Shown piece after piece: positions 1 to 7,877 of a DNA stretch of 64,000 nt. Both the position numbers and the translations under genes were made by a program. The stretch comes from AG-12 sp027339635 (GTDB taxonomy: Bacteria > Chloroflexota > Dormibacteria > Aeolococcales > Bog-877): positions 1-64,000 of the forward strand of contig DAHWNZ010000004.1 of the NCBI GenBank assembly GCA_027339635.1, given 5' to 3'. How positions within the stretch are numbered: the first letter of the stretch is position 1; every line of letters starts with the position of its first letter. The notes under the pieces were generated by a model. That model was not told the DNA's origin, ran no database searches, and worked only from the letters and a program-made list of their open reading frames with translations.

Positions 1-814
1 ATGCCCCAATGTCAAGCCGCGAAGTGAGGGGCACGGCAGCTCCGGTCAGCTCGAGAAGAAATCTCAACGCCTCAGTCGGATGGCCGGCCATGAATCCGAA
101 GTCGGCCCCCGTCCCGGTCGTCGTGAAGTCGAACAGGTATACCGCGGTCGCGATCACCCCGGCCCCGAACCAGACGGCGACACGACGTGGGCTCTGGCCG
201 GTCACAACCAGCAAGACCAGGCCGGCCGGCCACAGGGCGAGTCCCTGCACGGCACAGTAGGTACCAACCAAGCCCACCCCAATCGCCAGGAAAAAGCGGG
301 CCGAGGTGTGGTTCACGGTCAGGAGCCAGGCGATCGCGGCCAGGCAGAGGAGCACGAGGAAGATGGAGAGGTCGAAGCCGTGCAAGATCGGACGGTACTG
401 CAGCAGACTGAAGAGCAGAGCGGAAGGTGGCAGGAGCCATGCCCACCCCAACCCGGTGGTGCGCCGCCAGACAATGGCCAGGACCGCGAAGGACAAGGTC
501 AGCACCGCCCAGCTGGCGTACATCGCCACCTTCGTGTCAAAGTGGGTGGCGCGGGCGATCGCGATCATCGCCAAGTTGGAGAAGAACATCCTGTTCTCCA
601 GATGCTGAGCCCAGAGCGCCCCGAAGGTCAGCCTTCCGCGAGCCAGCGCCTGGAGCAGCCCAGCCAGGTGCCAGTCATCTGCGTAGGGCACGTTGACTCC
701 GTCGAGCCAGATCAGGTAGAGCAGGATCGCCGGTGGCACCGCCAGAAGCCCCAGGGAGACGATGTCCCAGGGCCGTATCCGACTAGCCTGGCGCGCTGTG
801 TCGCTACCGGTCAT
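1..814 (-). CDS. Polytopic membrane protein, GT-C-like, partial (runs off window start)
   Basis: The minus-strand frame opens with ATG at 814-812 behind a GAGGGG ribosome site and stays open to the window edge, so the C-terminus is missing. The visible 271 residues are strongly hydrophobic, with several membrane segments. The first extracytoplasmic loop has an acidic-aromatic motif (PYADDW), followed by LWAQHLENRMFFSNL. Family knowledge: a D-D-W plus H-N-E-x-R type pattern after the first helix is common in GT-C glycosyltransferase-like membrane proteins that use lipid-linked sugars. The protein is clearly paralogous to the one encoded divergently at 1264. A sugar-transfer role is only an inference; no characterised homologue is recognised. 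Confidence 0.75.
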   Translation of the reverse strand, partial: MTGSDTARQASRIRPWDIVSLGLLAVPPAILLYLIWLDGVNVPYADDWHLAGLLQALARGRLTFGALWAQHLENRMFFSNLAMIAIARATHFDTKVAMYASWAVLTLSFAVLAIVWRRTTGLGWAWLLPPSALLFSLLQYRPILHGFDLSIFLVLLCLAAIAWLLTVNHTSARFFLAIGVGLVGTYCAVQGLALWPAGLVLLVVTGQSPRRVAVWFGAGVIATAVYLFDFTTTGTGADFGFMAGHPTEALRFLLELTGAAVPLTSRLDIGA

Positions 815-1263
815 GGCTCATCCCCTCGCCCCTTGAGAGCAGCGGCCACGGTGCCCGGATATCTGCTCTGGGGTCCCGTGCCGCTCGGGATGATACCGTC
901 TCCCCCAGGATTCGCAGGGCGACCGGCCGCAGGGGAGGTGTGCCGCTGAACGCACCTGAGCGTCATGCCCGGGCCCGGCGCCGGTGACAGGGGAGAGTCA
1001 TTGAACCTAGGTCAGGTGGCGATGCTGCCACTGCGCAACCCCGCGGCCGGCCGAGCACCATGCGGGCAGGATGATTCTGGGGCCCACCGTGAGGCGGCCA
1101 TCCGCATGATCCCTGGTCACCCATCGCAGGGCCGGCATGCCTCCCTCTCAGGCGCCTCACCGGGTGCCCGGGGGATGCTGCGGGTTACCACATTTACCGC
1201 TTCGCTGAGAACGTCTGAGGTGGTCCTGAGAGACACCTACAACCACCGTTTGCGAGGGCCCCT
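815..1263. other. Intergenic region between divergent paralogues
   Basis: These 449 bp separate two divergently transcribed membrane-protein genes and must hold both promoters. I see no convincing reading frame, RNA gene or repeat. A weak purine-rich stretch lies just before the GTG at 1264. Confidence 0.4.
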
Positions 1264-2565
1264 GTGACCTGGGTGCGAGCGATCGGGTGGCGCTGGCTGG
1301 TGCTGGTTCCAGCAGCCGCGTATCTGGCATTCATCCTCCGCTACGGCGTAAACGCTGTGGTACTGGACCAATGGGCGGTGGTGTCGCTCCTGCACCTGAC
1401 CAGCCACGGAAGCTTGACCCTGGCCGCGCTGTGGGCCCCTCACAACGAGAACCGAATGCTGTTCTCGAACCTCCTCATGATCGCCCTGAACCTTGCCGAT
1501 CACGTTGAGGTGCGAATCGATCTGGTCGCCTCCGCCTGCCTTCTGCTCCTGGCACTCACGGTCCTCATGTGGACCCATGGCCGCACCACGAAGGCGTCCA
1601 AGTGGGTGGTGGTGCCCGCCGCGTTCGCTGTCCTCTCCTTGAACCAATTCGCCACCACCCTTTCCGGGTTCGCGGTTGCGCTGTATCTGGTGCTCCTGTG
1701 CCTGACGGTGGTGTTGGCGCTGCTGTCAGTCTGCGAGCGAAGGCCGCCCGCGTTCTGGGGCGCGGTGGCCATAGCGGTCGTGGCCTCCTACTCGTCCGCC
1801 CAGGGACTGGGAATCTGGGCTGCGGGGCTCATCTTCATCCTGGTCAGCTTCAAAGACTGGCGGCGACTGGCCCAGTGGACGTCGGCGGCGATCGTGGTGG
1901 TGATCGTATATCTGATCAACCTTGGGGCCGTCGGCCTGCACGGCCAGGGGACCAGCGTGCTCCACCACCCCGCCCAGTCTGTGGCCTTCTTCGCCCTGCT
2001 GGTGGGGGCGGCGATTCCCACGGCCTCTCGGATAGGGCTGACGCCCGAGGCGCTGGCGGGGATCGGCGCCGTCCTCCTGCTGGTCGCGGCGGTGACCGCA
2101 GGCTGGTGGCTTGGGCACAGAGAGGACGGGGCCCAGCTGGCGCTGCCACTGGCTCTGGTCGGCTTTGGGGTTGCGGTCGACGCCCTGGTGACAATTGGAC
2201 GCGCTGGGCACGGATTCCTCTATGCGGAGAGCCCTCGGTACATCTGGGTCAACCTGTGGCTCGTGGCTGGGGTGTGGCTGGGGGCAGCTGAGCTGGCGAG
2301 CCGGAGGCCGCGGGCGCCCGGTTGGATTGGCCTGGCGCTGGCGGCTGGGGCGCTGACCTTGGTCCTGGTGGGATTGGGATACCCAGCCGGCATCAAGGGC
2401 GGAGCCCAGGCCAGGACTCGGGACCTGGCGGCGGCCGCCCTGACCGCACGTTACAGGTCAGCGCCGGCGGAGCAGGTGGTGAAGGTTGTAGGAATTCCGC
2501 CGGGAGAGTTCCGGCGTCTGGCCGGCTACCTGCGGGCCGCCCGTCTGAACGGCTTCAGGTCGTAG
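1264..2565 (+). CDS. Polytopic membrane protein, GT-C-like
   Basis: This 433-residue protein starts at GTG 1264 and has roughly ten hydrophobic segments. After the first helix come VVLDQW and then LWAPHNENRMLFSNL, which match the equivalent loop of the divergent paralogue upstream almost position for position (ALWA-H-ENRM-FSNL-MIA). Conserved Asp-Trp and His-Asn-Glu-Arg residues in the first outer loop recall lipid-sugar-dependent GT-C membrane enzymes, so a role in glycan or cell-envelope assembly is plausible but unproven. A short hydrophilic C-terminal tail of about 50 residues follows the last helix. It could equally be called an uncharacterised membrane protein. Confidence 0.8.
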   Translation: MTWVRAIGWRWLVLVPAAAYLAFILRYGVNAVVLDQWAVVSLLHLTSHGSLTLAALWAPHNENRMLFSNLLMIALNLADHVEVRIDLVASACLLLLALTVLMWTHGRTTKASKWVVVPAAFAVLSLNQFATTLSGFAVALYLVLLCLTVVLALLSVCERRPPAFWGAVAIAVVASYSSAQGLGIWAAGLIFILVSFKDWRRLAQWTSAAIVVVIVYLINLGAVGLHGQGTSVLHHPAQSVAFFALLVGAAIPTASRIGLTPEALAGIGAVLLLVAAVTAGWWLGHREDGAQLALPLALVGFGVAVDALVTIGRAGHGFLYAESPRYIWVNLWLVAGVWLGAAELASRRPRAPGWIGLALAAGALTLVLVGLGYPAGIKGGAQARTRDLAAAALTARYRSAPAEQVVKVVGIPPGEFRRLAGYLRAARLNGFRS

Positions 2566-3196
2566 GCCGATTAGGGGCGCCTTTCCGCGACCCGCTCCGG
2601 CGGACTGTGAGCGGTTTGGATGTGGGCCGGGCGGGCGGTGCCCCGCCTCCCTGGAGAGGTGGATACCCGCGCTGCCCACCTCCAGCAGCAGGGGTGGGGC
2701 AGTGGCTTAGACCGGATGCGGGGCCTCCAATTGGCACCTCCGGGGTGTTGCCCCCAGCACCACCGCCCCGCACCGTGGCGGCCCCCATCTGATCTGCACT
2801 GCGCCCCATGGTGGTGTACCCGGTCGTGCGGGGCTGGTCCTCGCTCCGCACCGGCGAGGCGCATCGGTGGGCGAGCATCGTCCCCATCATGAAGCGCTCG
2901 TCGACAGTGATCAGGGGCTGTGGCGGCGGAGTTCGAGTGATCGCCCCCACCCTGAGCGCCGACCCGCCGTTACTGGCATGCGGATGTGACCAGCACGCCC
3001 GGCGACCTCCCAATCTGCGGGAGTTCGTTGCAGCCGAAAGCGCGGAGGTCGCGAGCGGCGTTGGGTTCCAGGGTCCCTCCCGTGGCTCGCCACAGGCGGC
3101 TCGCGATCCAGGCCCGAAGGTGAACCGATGGGCCGCCACCACGGTTTCCTTTGATTGGGGGCTTGGGACGACCCACTGTTCACGGAGGTTACTGCC
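2566..3196. other. Intergenic region, no supported gene
   Basis: These 631 bp precede a lipoprotein gene. Long open frames exist on both strands, but they are rich in Gly, Pro and Arg with no domain and no ribosome site, as expected by chance in GC-rich DNA. The only clear signal is GGAGG at 3184-3188, which serves the downstream gene. Confidence 0.4.
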
Positions 3197-3799
3197 TTGA
3201 GCGAGAAGGTCCGGTCGGTCACTACGATGGCGCGACGCAGGGTCGTGGGACTGCTTGGCGGCGGTGGGCAGAGGCGGCTCATGCTGGCCGCTCCCCCGCT
3301 GGCTCTGGCGCTGCTACTGGCGGGCTGCGGAGGGTCATCGACTCCCGCTCCGAGCAAGACCCCCACTCCGACCGCAACGCCGAAGGCCACCTCGGTCTCG
3401 GTGGAGACAGCCAGTGTCAGCGTGGATGGCAAGACGGAAACGGTCCTGACCAATTCCGCCGGCAGAACCCTGTACTACTTCACCAAGGACTCTCCGACGA
3501 AGATCGCCTGCTCGGGAACCTGCGCAGGCATCTGGCCGCCGTTCACGACCTCTGCTTCGACGGTGTCGGCGCCATCCGGCGTCAGTGGCACCTTCACGAT
3601 CTATGACGGGGCCAATGGTCGACAGGTGGAGTACAACGGCCATCCGCTCTACATCTACTCCGAGGACACCGGCCCGGATCAGAGCCATGGTGAAGGTGTG
3701 CTGGGCGAATGGTTCGTGGCCACCCCGAGCCTGGCCCCGGCGGCCGCCGCCTCGCCCACCCCAACCTCTTCGCCCAGCAGCAGCTCCGGAGGCTACTGA
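3197..3799 (+). CDS. Secreted-repeat lipoprotein (Lipoprotein_15-like)
   Basis: I place the start at TTG 3197, 8 nt after GGAGG (3184-3188); an in-frame ATG at 3227 would also keep the signal peptide. The basic N-terminus is followed by a hydrophobic core and lipobox LLAGC with Cys44, so the protein is probably lipid-anchored. A Ser/Thr/Pro linker leads to two copies of the 'secreted repeat of unknown function' (PF03640 type): one around TNSAGRTLYYFTKD with a disulfide-capable C-x-x-x-C and ending IWPPF, and one around YNGHPLYIYSEDT ending EWFVATP. The C-terminus is again Ser/Pro-rich. Such proteins are extracytoplasmic; their biochemical role is unknown. Confidence 0.8.
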   Translation: MSEKVRSVTTMARRRVVGLLGGGGQRRLMLAAPPLALALLLAGCGGSSTPAPSKTPTPTATPKATSVSVETASVSVDGKTETVLTNSAGRTLYYFTKDSPTKIACSGTCAGIWPPFTTSASTVSAPSGVSGTFTIYDGANGRQVEYNGHPLYIYSEDTGPDQSHGEGVLGEWFVATPSLAPAAAASPTPTSSPSSSSGGY

Positions 3800-3817
3800 G
3801 CGAAGGTTTTGGCGCAC

Positions 3818-3858
3818 GCCGCCCCGAGTCGAGCCGAGGGGCTACGACTTGGGGCGGC
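3818..3858. terminator. Bidirectional hairpin between convergent genes
   Basis: Arms 3818-3831 and 3845-3858 form a 14-bp stem (GCCGCCCC core, one mismatch) around a 13-nt loop. It lies between a plus-strand gene ending at 3799 and a minus-strand gene ending at 3972, the right place to stop both. There is no strong T tract. Confidence 0.55.
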
Positions 3859-3971
3859 CTCGATCTGGTACCTCAAAGACCGGTCTTCCGCCGGCGTGGC
3901 ACCACCGCGGCGGGCTGGCCGCCTCTCGTTGGCACCGGGACGGATGTCCCCTTTGGGGGAGTCGCCGTGAC

Positions 3972-5039
3972 CTAGCCCTGGGGCAGCAGGCGCAGCAGGA
4001 CTCCCCTCCCCACCTCGATCAGGAAGACCGCGACTCCCAGCCACACGGCAACCCTCCCCACCTCGGTCAGCCAGGCGTGGTCCCCAGCCCTGCCCAACAC
4101 CTGGGAGGCAAGCCCGTACATGGCGGCCGGGAAGACCGCCACCCACAGCTCCTTGCGGGCCCCCTGGAGACGGTCGCGACGAAGGGTGCGGACCACAGAG
4201 AGGCCCATCACGAGCGGCAGCAGAGAGGTTGCCAGAAACCAGAGCGCGAGGCCCAGGATCAGGGCCAGACCGGCCAAATCCGCGGGGCTCCCGATCAGGC
4301 CAAGCCCGGTATCCCCGGCGATCAGCGCGGCCGCCAGGGCCGACAGCGCGGCCGCTCCCATCGTCACCCAGTAGGAGGGGCCGACATCGAACAGTCCGAC
4401 GTCGGTGAACAGGAGCAGCCCACCAAGGGCGGCGAGAAGGGGCAGGTAGAGCAGGACGGCCAGCGTCCAAGTGGCAACCGCCAAAACGGTGAGCGGGCCA
4501 GCCTCGAAATGGGCGGAGGCCGCTATGGTCGACGAGGCTACGCTCAAGGCGTCGAGACACACGGGCCAGAGCAGCCACAGTCCTCCCCCGGTTTTGAGGC
4601 GGCTGGAACTTAACGGCCCCCGGACCACGGCGGCCGGTACCAGGTAGGCGCCACCTAGCGACAGCATTCCACCCGCCACGAACAGCAGAACCGCGAGCGG
4701 GGCAAGCCCGAGGGAGCTGAAGCGGCCAGCCAGGACCAGGGTCGCCACCGGCAGGGTCAGTGATCCGAGGGCATAGCGGAGATCAGAAGAGGCGGTCAGC
4801 ACTGAGCGCGGCCGCCACAGGAGCTTGTATCCCTCGGTCAGCCAGAGTTCAAAGTAGCCGGCGGCTGCGATGACGAGAAGGATGTCAGAGAGCTGGGCCC
4901 AACCGTCCGCCGAGAGCCCGAGGGAGATGACCCCGGCTCCCATCACGAAGACGAATCTGCTCAGAGCCGGTGCCCGGGATTGCTGCTCCATCCCAGCGGT
5001 TGCTGGCTGCGAGCCGCTCTCGTCCGCCATCGAGGTCAC
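3972..5039 (-). CDS. TehA/SLAC1-type tellurite-resistance / C4-dicarboxylate channel family protein
   Basis: The 355-residue protein has ten or so membrane helices after a short hydrophilic N-terminus. The segment around SYWVTMGAAALSALAAA matches the W-x-x-M-G-A-x-A signature of the TDT family (TehA, Mae1, SLAC1), which are trimeric channels or carriers for anions and C4-dicarboxylates in the inner membrane. The start is GTG 5039, with an ATG three codons later; either is possible. It is divergent from the APC permease that begins near 5086. Substrate cannot be told from sequence, and a tellurite phenotype should not be assumed. Confidence 0.75.
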   Translation of the reverse strand: MTSMADESGSQPATAGMEQQSRAPALSRFVFVMGAGVISLGLSADGWAQLSDILLVIAAAGYFELWLTEGYKLLWRPRSVLTASSDLRYALGSLTLPVATLVLAGRFSSLGLAPLAVLLFVAGGMLSLGGAYLVPAAVVRGPLSSSRLKTGGGLWLLWPVCLDALSVASSTIAASAHFEAGPLTVLAVATWTLAVLLYLPLLAALGGLLLFTDVGLFDVGPSYWVTMGAAALSALAAALIAGDTGLGLIGSPADLAGLALILGLALWFLATSLLPLVMGLSVVRTLRRDRLQGARKELWVAVFPAAMYGLASQVLGRAGDHAWLTEVGRVAVWLGVAVFLIEVGRGVLLRLLPQG

Positions 5040-5085
5040 TGGCCCACCATAGCGTCCAGGACAACCCAGTTGGAGCCGACCTGAG

Positions 5086-7836
5086 ATGCTTCGGCACCCG
5101 CCTGTGGAAGTCGGGAGTTGCGAGGAGGGCGGCGGAGGGGTCAGACTCAGCCGACAACCGAGTTCGAGCCACCCGAGCGAGGCATTCCAAAACTTGAGCA
5201 GCCCAGACTCCGGGGATCAACCGGAGACAAGGTCCCCGGGAGCGCGGCCCAGCCCGCCCACGGGACCAGCTTCTGACCTGGAACAGCGCATACCCCAGGC
5301 TGGCAGCCTCCCCGGAAATCGCTATGTCGTGATCCGCAGGGAGGACCTGGGCTCGTTCCGGCGCGGGTCACACGGGGTTCTGGTGGCTACCGAGCGCGCG
5401 GACGAGCCCGTGGCCGGTCCCGCGCGCTGGTCCTTTCTGCTGAAGCGTGCGGTGGTGGGGCGCCGTCTGCCAACGACGGCGGCTGACAGCGAGCGCCTCC
5501 CGGTCTGGAAGGCCCTTCCCACCCTGGCATCCGACGCGCTCTCCTCGGTTGCCTACGGGCCCGAGGCCGGCCTCACCGTCCTGGCCCTGGCCGGTGTCGG
5601 GGCCTTCTCATTCGAGCTACCGATCGCCATCGCGATCGCTGTGCTGATGGTGCTGGTGGTGCTCTCCTACCGGCAGCTGGTCCTGGCGAGACAGGCTGAT
5701 GGGGGCTCCTACGCAGTGGCCCGAGACTACCTTGGCCGGTGGCCCGCCATGGTTGCGGCGGCGGCCCTGCTCATCGACTATGTGCTGACGGTGTCCGTGA
5801 GCGTCTCCTCCGGGGCGGACGCCCTGGCTTCGGCATTTCCGGTCATCACCGATCTGCGAATGCCCCTGGCGGTCGCCCTGGCCCTTCTGCTCTGTGCCGG
5901 CAACCTGCGCGGGGTCAGGGAGGCGGGCGCCCTATTCTCGTTCCCAACCTACGCCTTTGTCTTCGCGATGCTGGCCCTGATCGTGATCGGCATCGTGCGT
6001 GGTCTGACCGGAGCTGTCCACCACGCCTTCGGGGTCTACCCGACCTACATCCACCCGACCGAGGTGATCACCCCCATCCTGGTGCTGACCGCGTTTGCGT
6101 CCGGCTGCTCCTCCATGACCGGCATCGAGGCGGTGTCCAACAGCGTTAGGACCTTCCGTCAACCCCAGGGGGTCAACGCCGCCCGCACCCTGGTGCTCCT
6201 GGGGGGCTCCCTGGTGTTCCTCTTTCTGGGGGTGACGGTCCTGGACATCATCTACGGAGTGTCCCCGCACGCGTCAGGAAGTCCCACGGTCCTGGCCCAG
6301 ATCGCCGCCGACGTCTTCTCGGGGCCGGGCCGCTTCTTCTTCTACATCATCCAGTTCGCCACCATGCTGGTCCTGATCCTCGCCGCCAACGCCAGCTTCA
6401 ACGGCTTCCCCAGGCTGTGCGCCTTCCTGGCCAGGGATGACCGCCTGCCCCACCGGTTCGGCGCGTTCGGGGACCGCCTGGTCTACTCCGCCGCCATCTT
6501 CGTGCTGACCGCGGTCTCGGTCGGGGTCATCATCTTGTTCAACGCGAACACCGACCACCTGATCAACCTCTACGCGATCGGGGTCTTCACGGCCTTCACG
6601 CTGGCTCAGACGGCGCTGGTCCGGCATGGGCTCAAGACCAGAGGGCCCAACTGGCGGCGCAACGCGTTCATAAATGGCCTGGGGGCGGCCGCCACCCTAC
6701 TGGTGGACATCATCGTGTTGGTGGTGAAGTTCCCACTGGGAGCGTGGGCGGTGGTGATCATCGTCCCGCTCCTCGTCTGGTACTTCTGGTCCGTCAGCCG
6801 CCACTACCAGAAGGTGCGCACCAAGCTGCGGCGCGCCCCCGACAGCACCACCGGCCTCTCCGCCTCCCGGACAGTGGTGCCAGTCCGGGTCCTCGACTCA
6901 GCCACCGAACGAGCCCTCCTCTATGCCGCGACCATGGGACAGGAGGTCCTGGTCCTGAATCTGAGCCCCGACCCTGGTATGGAGGAGGCGGTCCGGCGGT
7001 CGCTGGCCGACGCCTACCCAAATTCCGACCCACGGCCGCCGCTGAAGCTCGAGATCAGGAAAGCATCCAGCGGCCGGGGACTGCGCGCCCTGCTCAGCCT
7101 GCTCGACGAGGTACAACTGCCGCCGCATCTCACCGTCACCACCGTCATGGTGCCGGAATTTGTGACCAGTGCCGGCCTCCTGGACCTGATGCGCCGACCA
7201 GGGGCGCTGCGGCTGAAGCTGGCCCTTCTGCGGCGCCGGGGGGTGGTCGTGGCCAGCTTCCCCACCGCCTTCGAGGGAAACACGAGGACGCAGGACATCA
7301 CCGGGGCCCGGCGGCGGGTGGCGCTGGTCCCGATCGCCGGTCTCGACATCCTTGCCCAGCGGGCGCTGAGCTATGCCCGGTCGATCTCAGACGAGGTGAT
7401 CGCCATCCACGTGGCGACGGGCCAGCCCCAGGACCATCCCGGCGGGCTGCCTGGAGAGACCGGCAAGGGAGCCGCCGAGGACCTCGGCATGGAGCCCAGC
7501 GCGGAAGCTCAGCTGCTGGCGGCAAACTGGCAGTCGTGGGTGGAACACAACCTGGGCCAGCAAGGGGCAGCGCCTCTCCCGGAGCTGGCAACGGTTCTCT
7601 CGCCCTACAGGACCGTGGTGCAGCCTGTCCTGCGTTACCTTCAGGTCTACCGTGAGAGCCACCCGGGGCAGCTGTTCACAGTTGTCCTGCCTGAGCTGGT
7701 CACCCGCCACTGGTGGAACCAGCTCCTCCACAACCATCGCGCCTTCCACATCAAGTCGGCGCTCCTGGGCCGGTCCGACTTCGCGGTCGCGGATGTGACC
7801 TATGACCTCGGACAGGACGCCGCGTCCGGCAACTAG
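5086..7836 (+). CDS. APC-superfamily amino-acid permease with C-terminal soluble domain
   Basis: The frame gives up to 916 residues. Family similarity begins near WSFLLKRAVVGRRLPT (residue ~115) and runs through about twelve helices with the APC hallmark ALSSVAYGPEA in helix 1 and SGCSSMTGIEAVSN in helix 6. The last ~290 residues are soluble and resemble the cytoplasmic domain attached to many actinobacterial and Chloroflexota APC permeases (COG0531). It imports amino acids or related amines across the inner membrane. The first ~80-100 residues are low-complexity and unlike homologues, so the true start may be GTG 5329 or GTG 5383; neither has a good ribosome site. Confidence 0.85.
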   Translation: MLRHPPVEVGSCEEGGGGVRLSRQPSSSHPSEAFQNLSSPDSGDQPETRSPGARPSPPTGPASDLEQRIPQAGSLPGNRYVVIRREDLGSFRRGSHGVLVATERADEPVAGPARWSFLLKRAVVGRRLPTTAADSERLPVWKALPTLASDALSSVAYGPEAGLTVLALAGVGAFSFELPIAIAIAVLMVLVVLSYRQLVLARQADGGSYAVARDYLGRWPAMVAAAALLIDYVLTVSVSVSSGADALASAFPVITDLRMPLAVALALLLCAGNLRGVREAGALFSFPTYAFVFAMLALIVIGIVRGLTGAVHHAFGVYPTYIHPTEVITPILVLTAFASGCSSMTGIEAVSNSVRTFRQPQGVNAARTLVLLGGSLVFLFLGVTVLDIIYGVSPHASGSPTVLAQIAADVFSGPGRFFFYIIQFATMLVLILAANASFNGFPRLCAFLARDDRLPHRFGAFGDRLVYSAAIFVLTAVSVGVIILFNANTDHLINLYAIGVFTAFTLAQTALVRHGLKTRGPNWRRNAFINGLGAAATLLVDIIVLVVKFPLGAWAVVIIVPLLVWYFWSVSRHYQKVRTKLRRAPDSTTGLSASRTVVPVRVLDSATERALLYAATMGQEVLVLNLSPDPGMEEAVRRSLADAYPNSDPRPPLKLEIRKASSGRGLRALLSLLDEVQLPPHLTVTTVMVPEFVTSAGLLDLMRRPGALRLKLALLRRRGVVVASFPTAFEGNTRTQDITGARRRVALVPIAGLDILAQRALSYARSISDEVIAIHVATGQPQDHPGGLPGETGKGAAEDLGMEPSAEAQLLAANWQSWVEHNLGQQGAAPLPELATVLSPYRTVVQPVLRYLQVYRESHPGQLFTVVLPELVTRHWWNQLLHNHRAFHIKSALLGRSDFAVADVTYDLGQDAASGN

Positions 7837-7877
7837 CCGAAAGCCGGACCCCGCGCCGCCCCCTTAGACTCGGGGGC

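Noticed and set aside
2555..3142. A 195-codon minus-strand frame in the gap before the lipoprotein
   Set aside because: No ribosome site, domain or protein-like periodicity; composition matches random GC-rich sequence.
3585..4613. A 342-codon plus-strand frame crossing the lipoprotein end and the TehA-like gene
   Set aside because: It overlaps two supported genes in other frames and encodes Gln/Gly/Arg repeats typical of antisense reading of membrane proteins.
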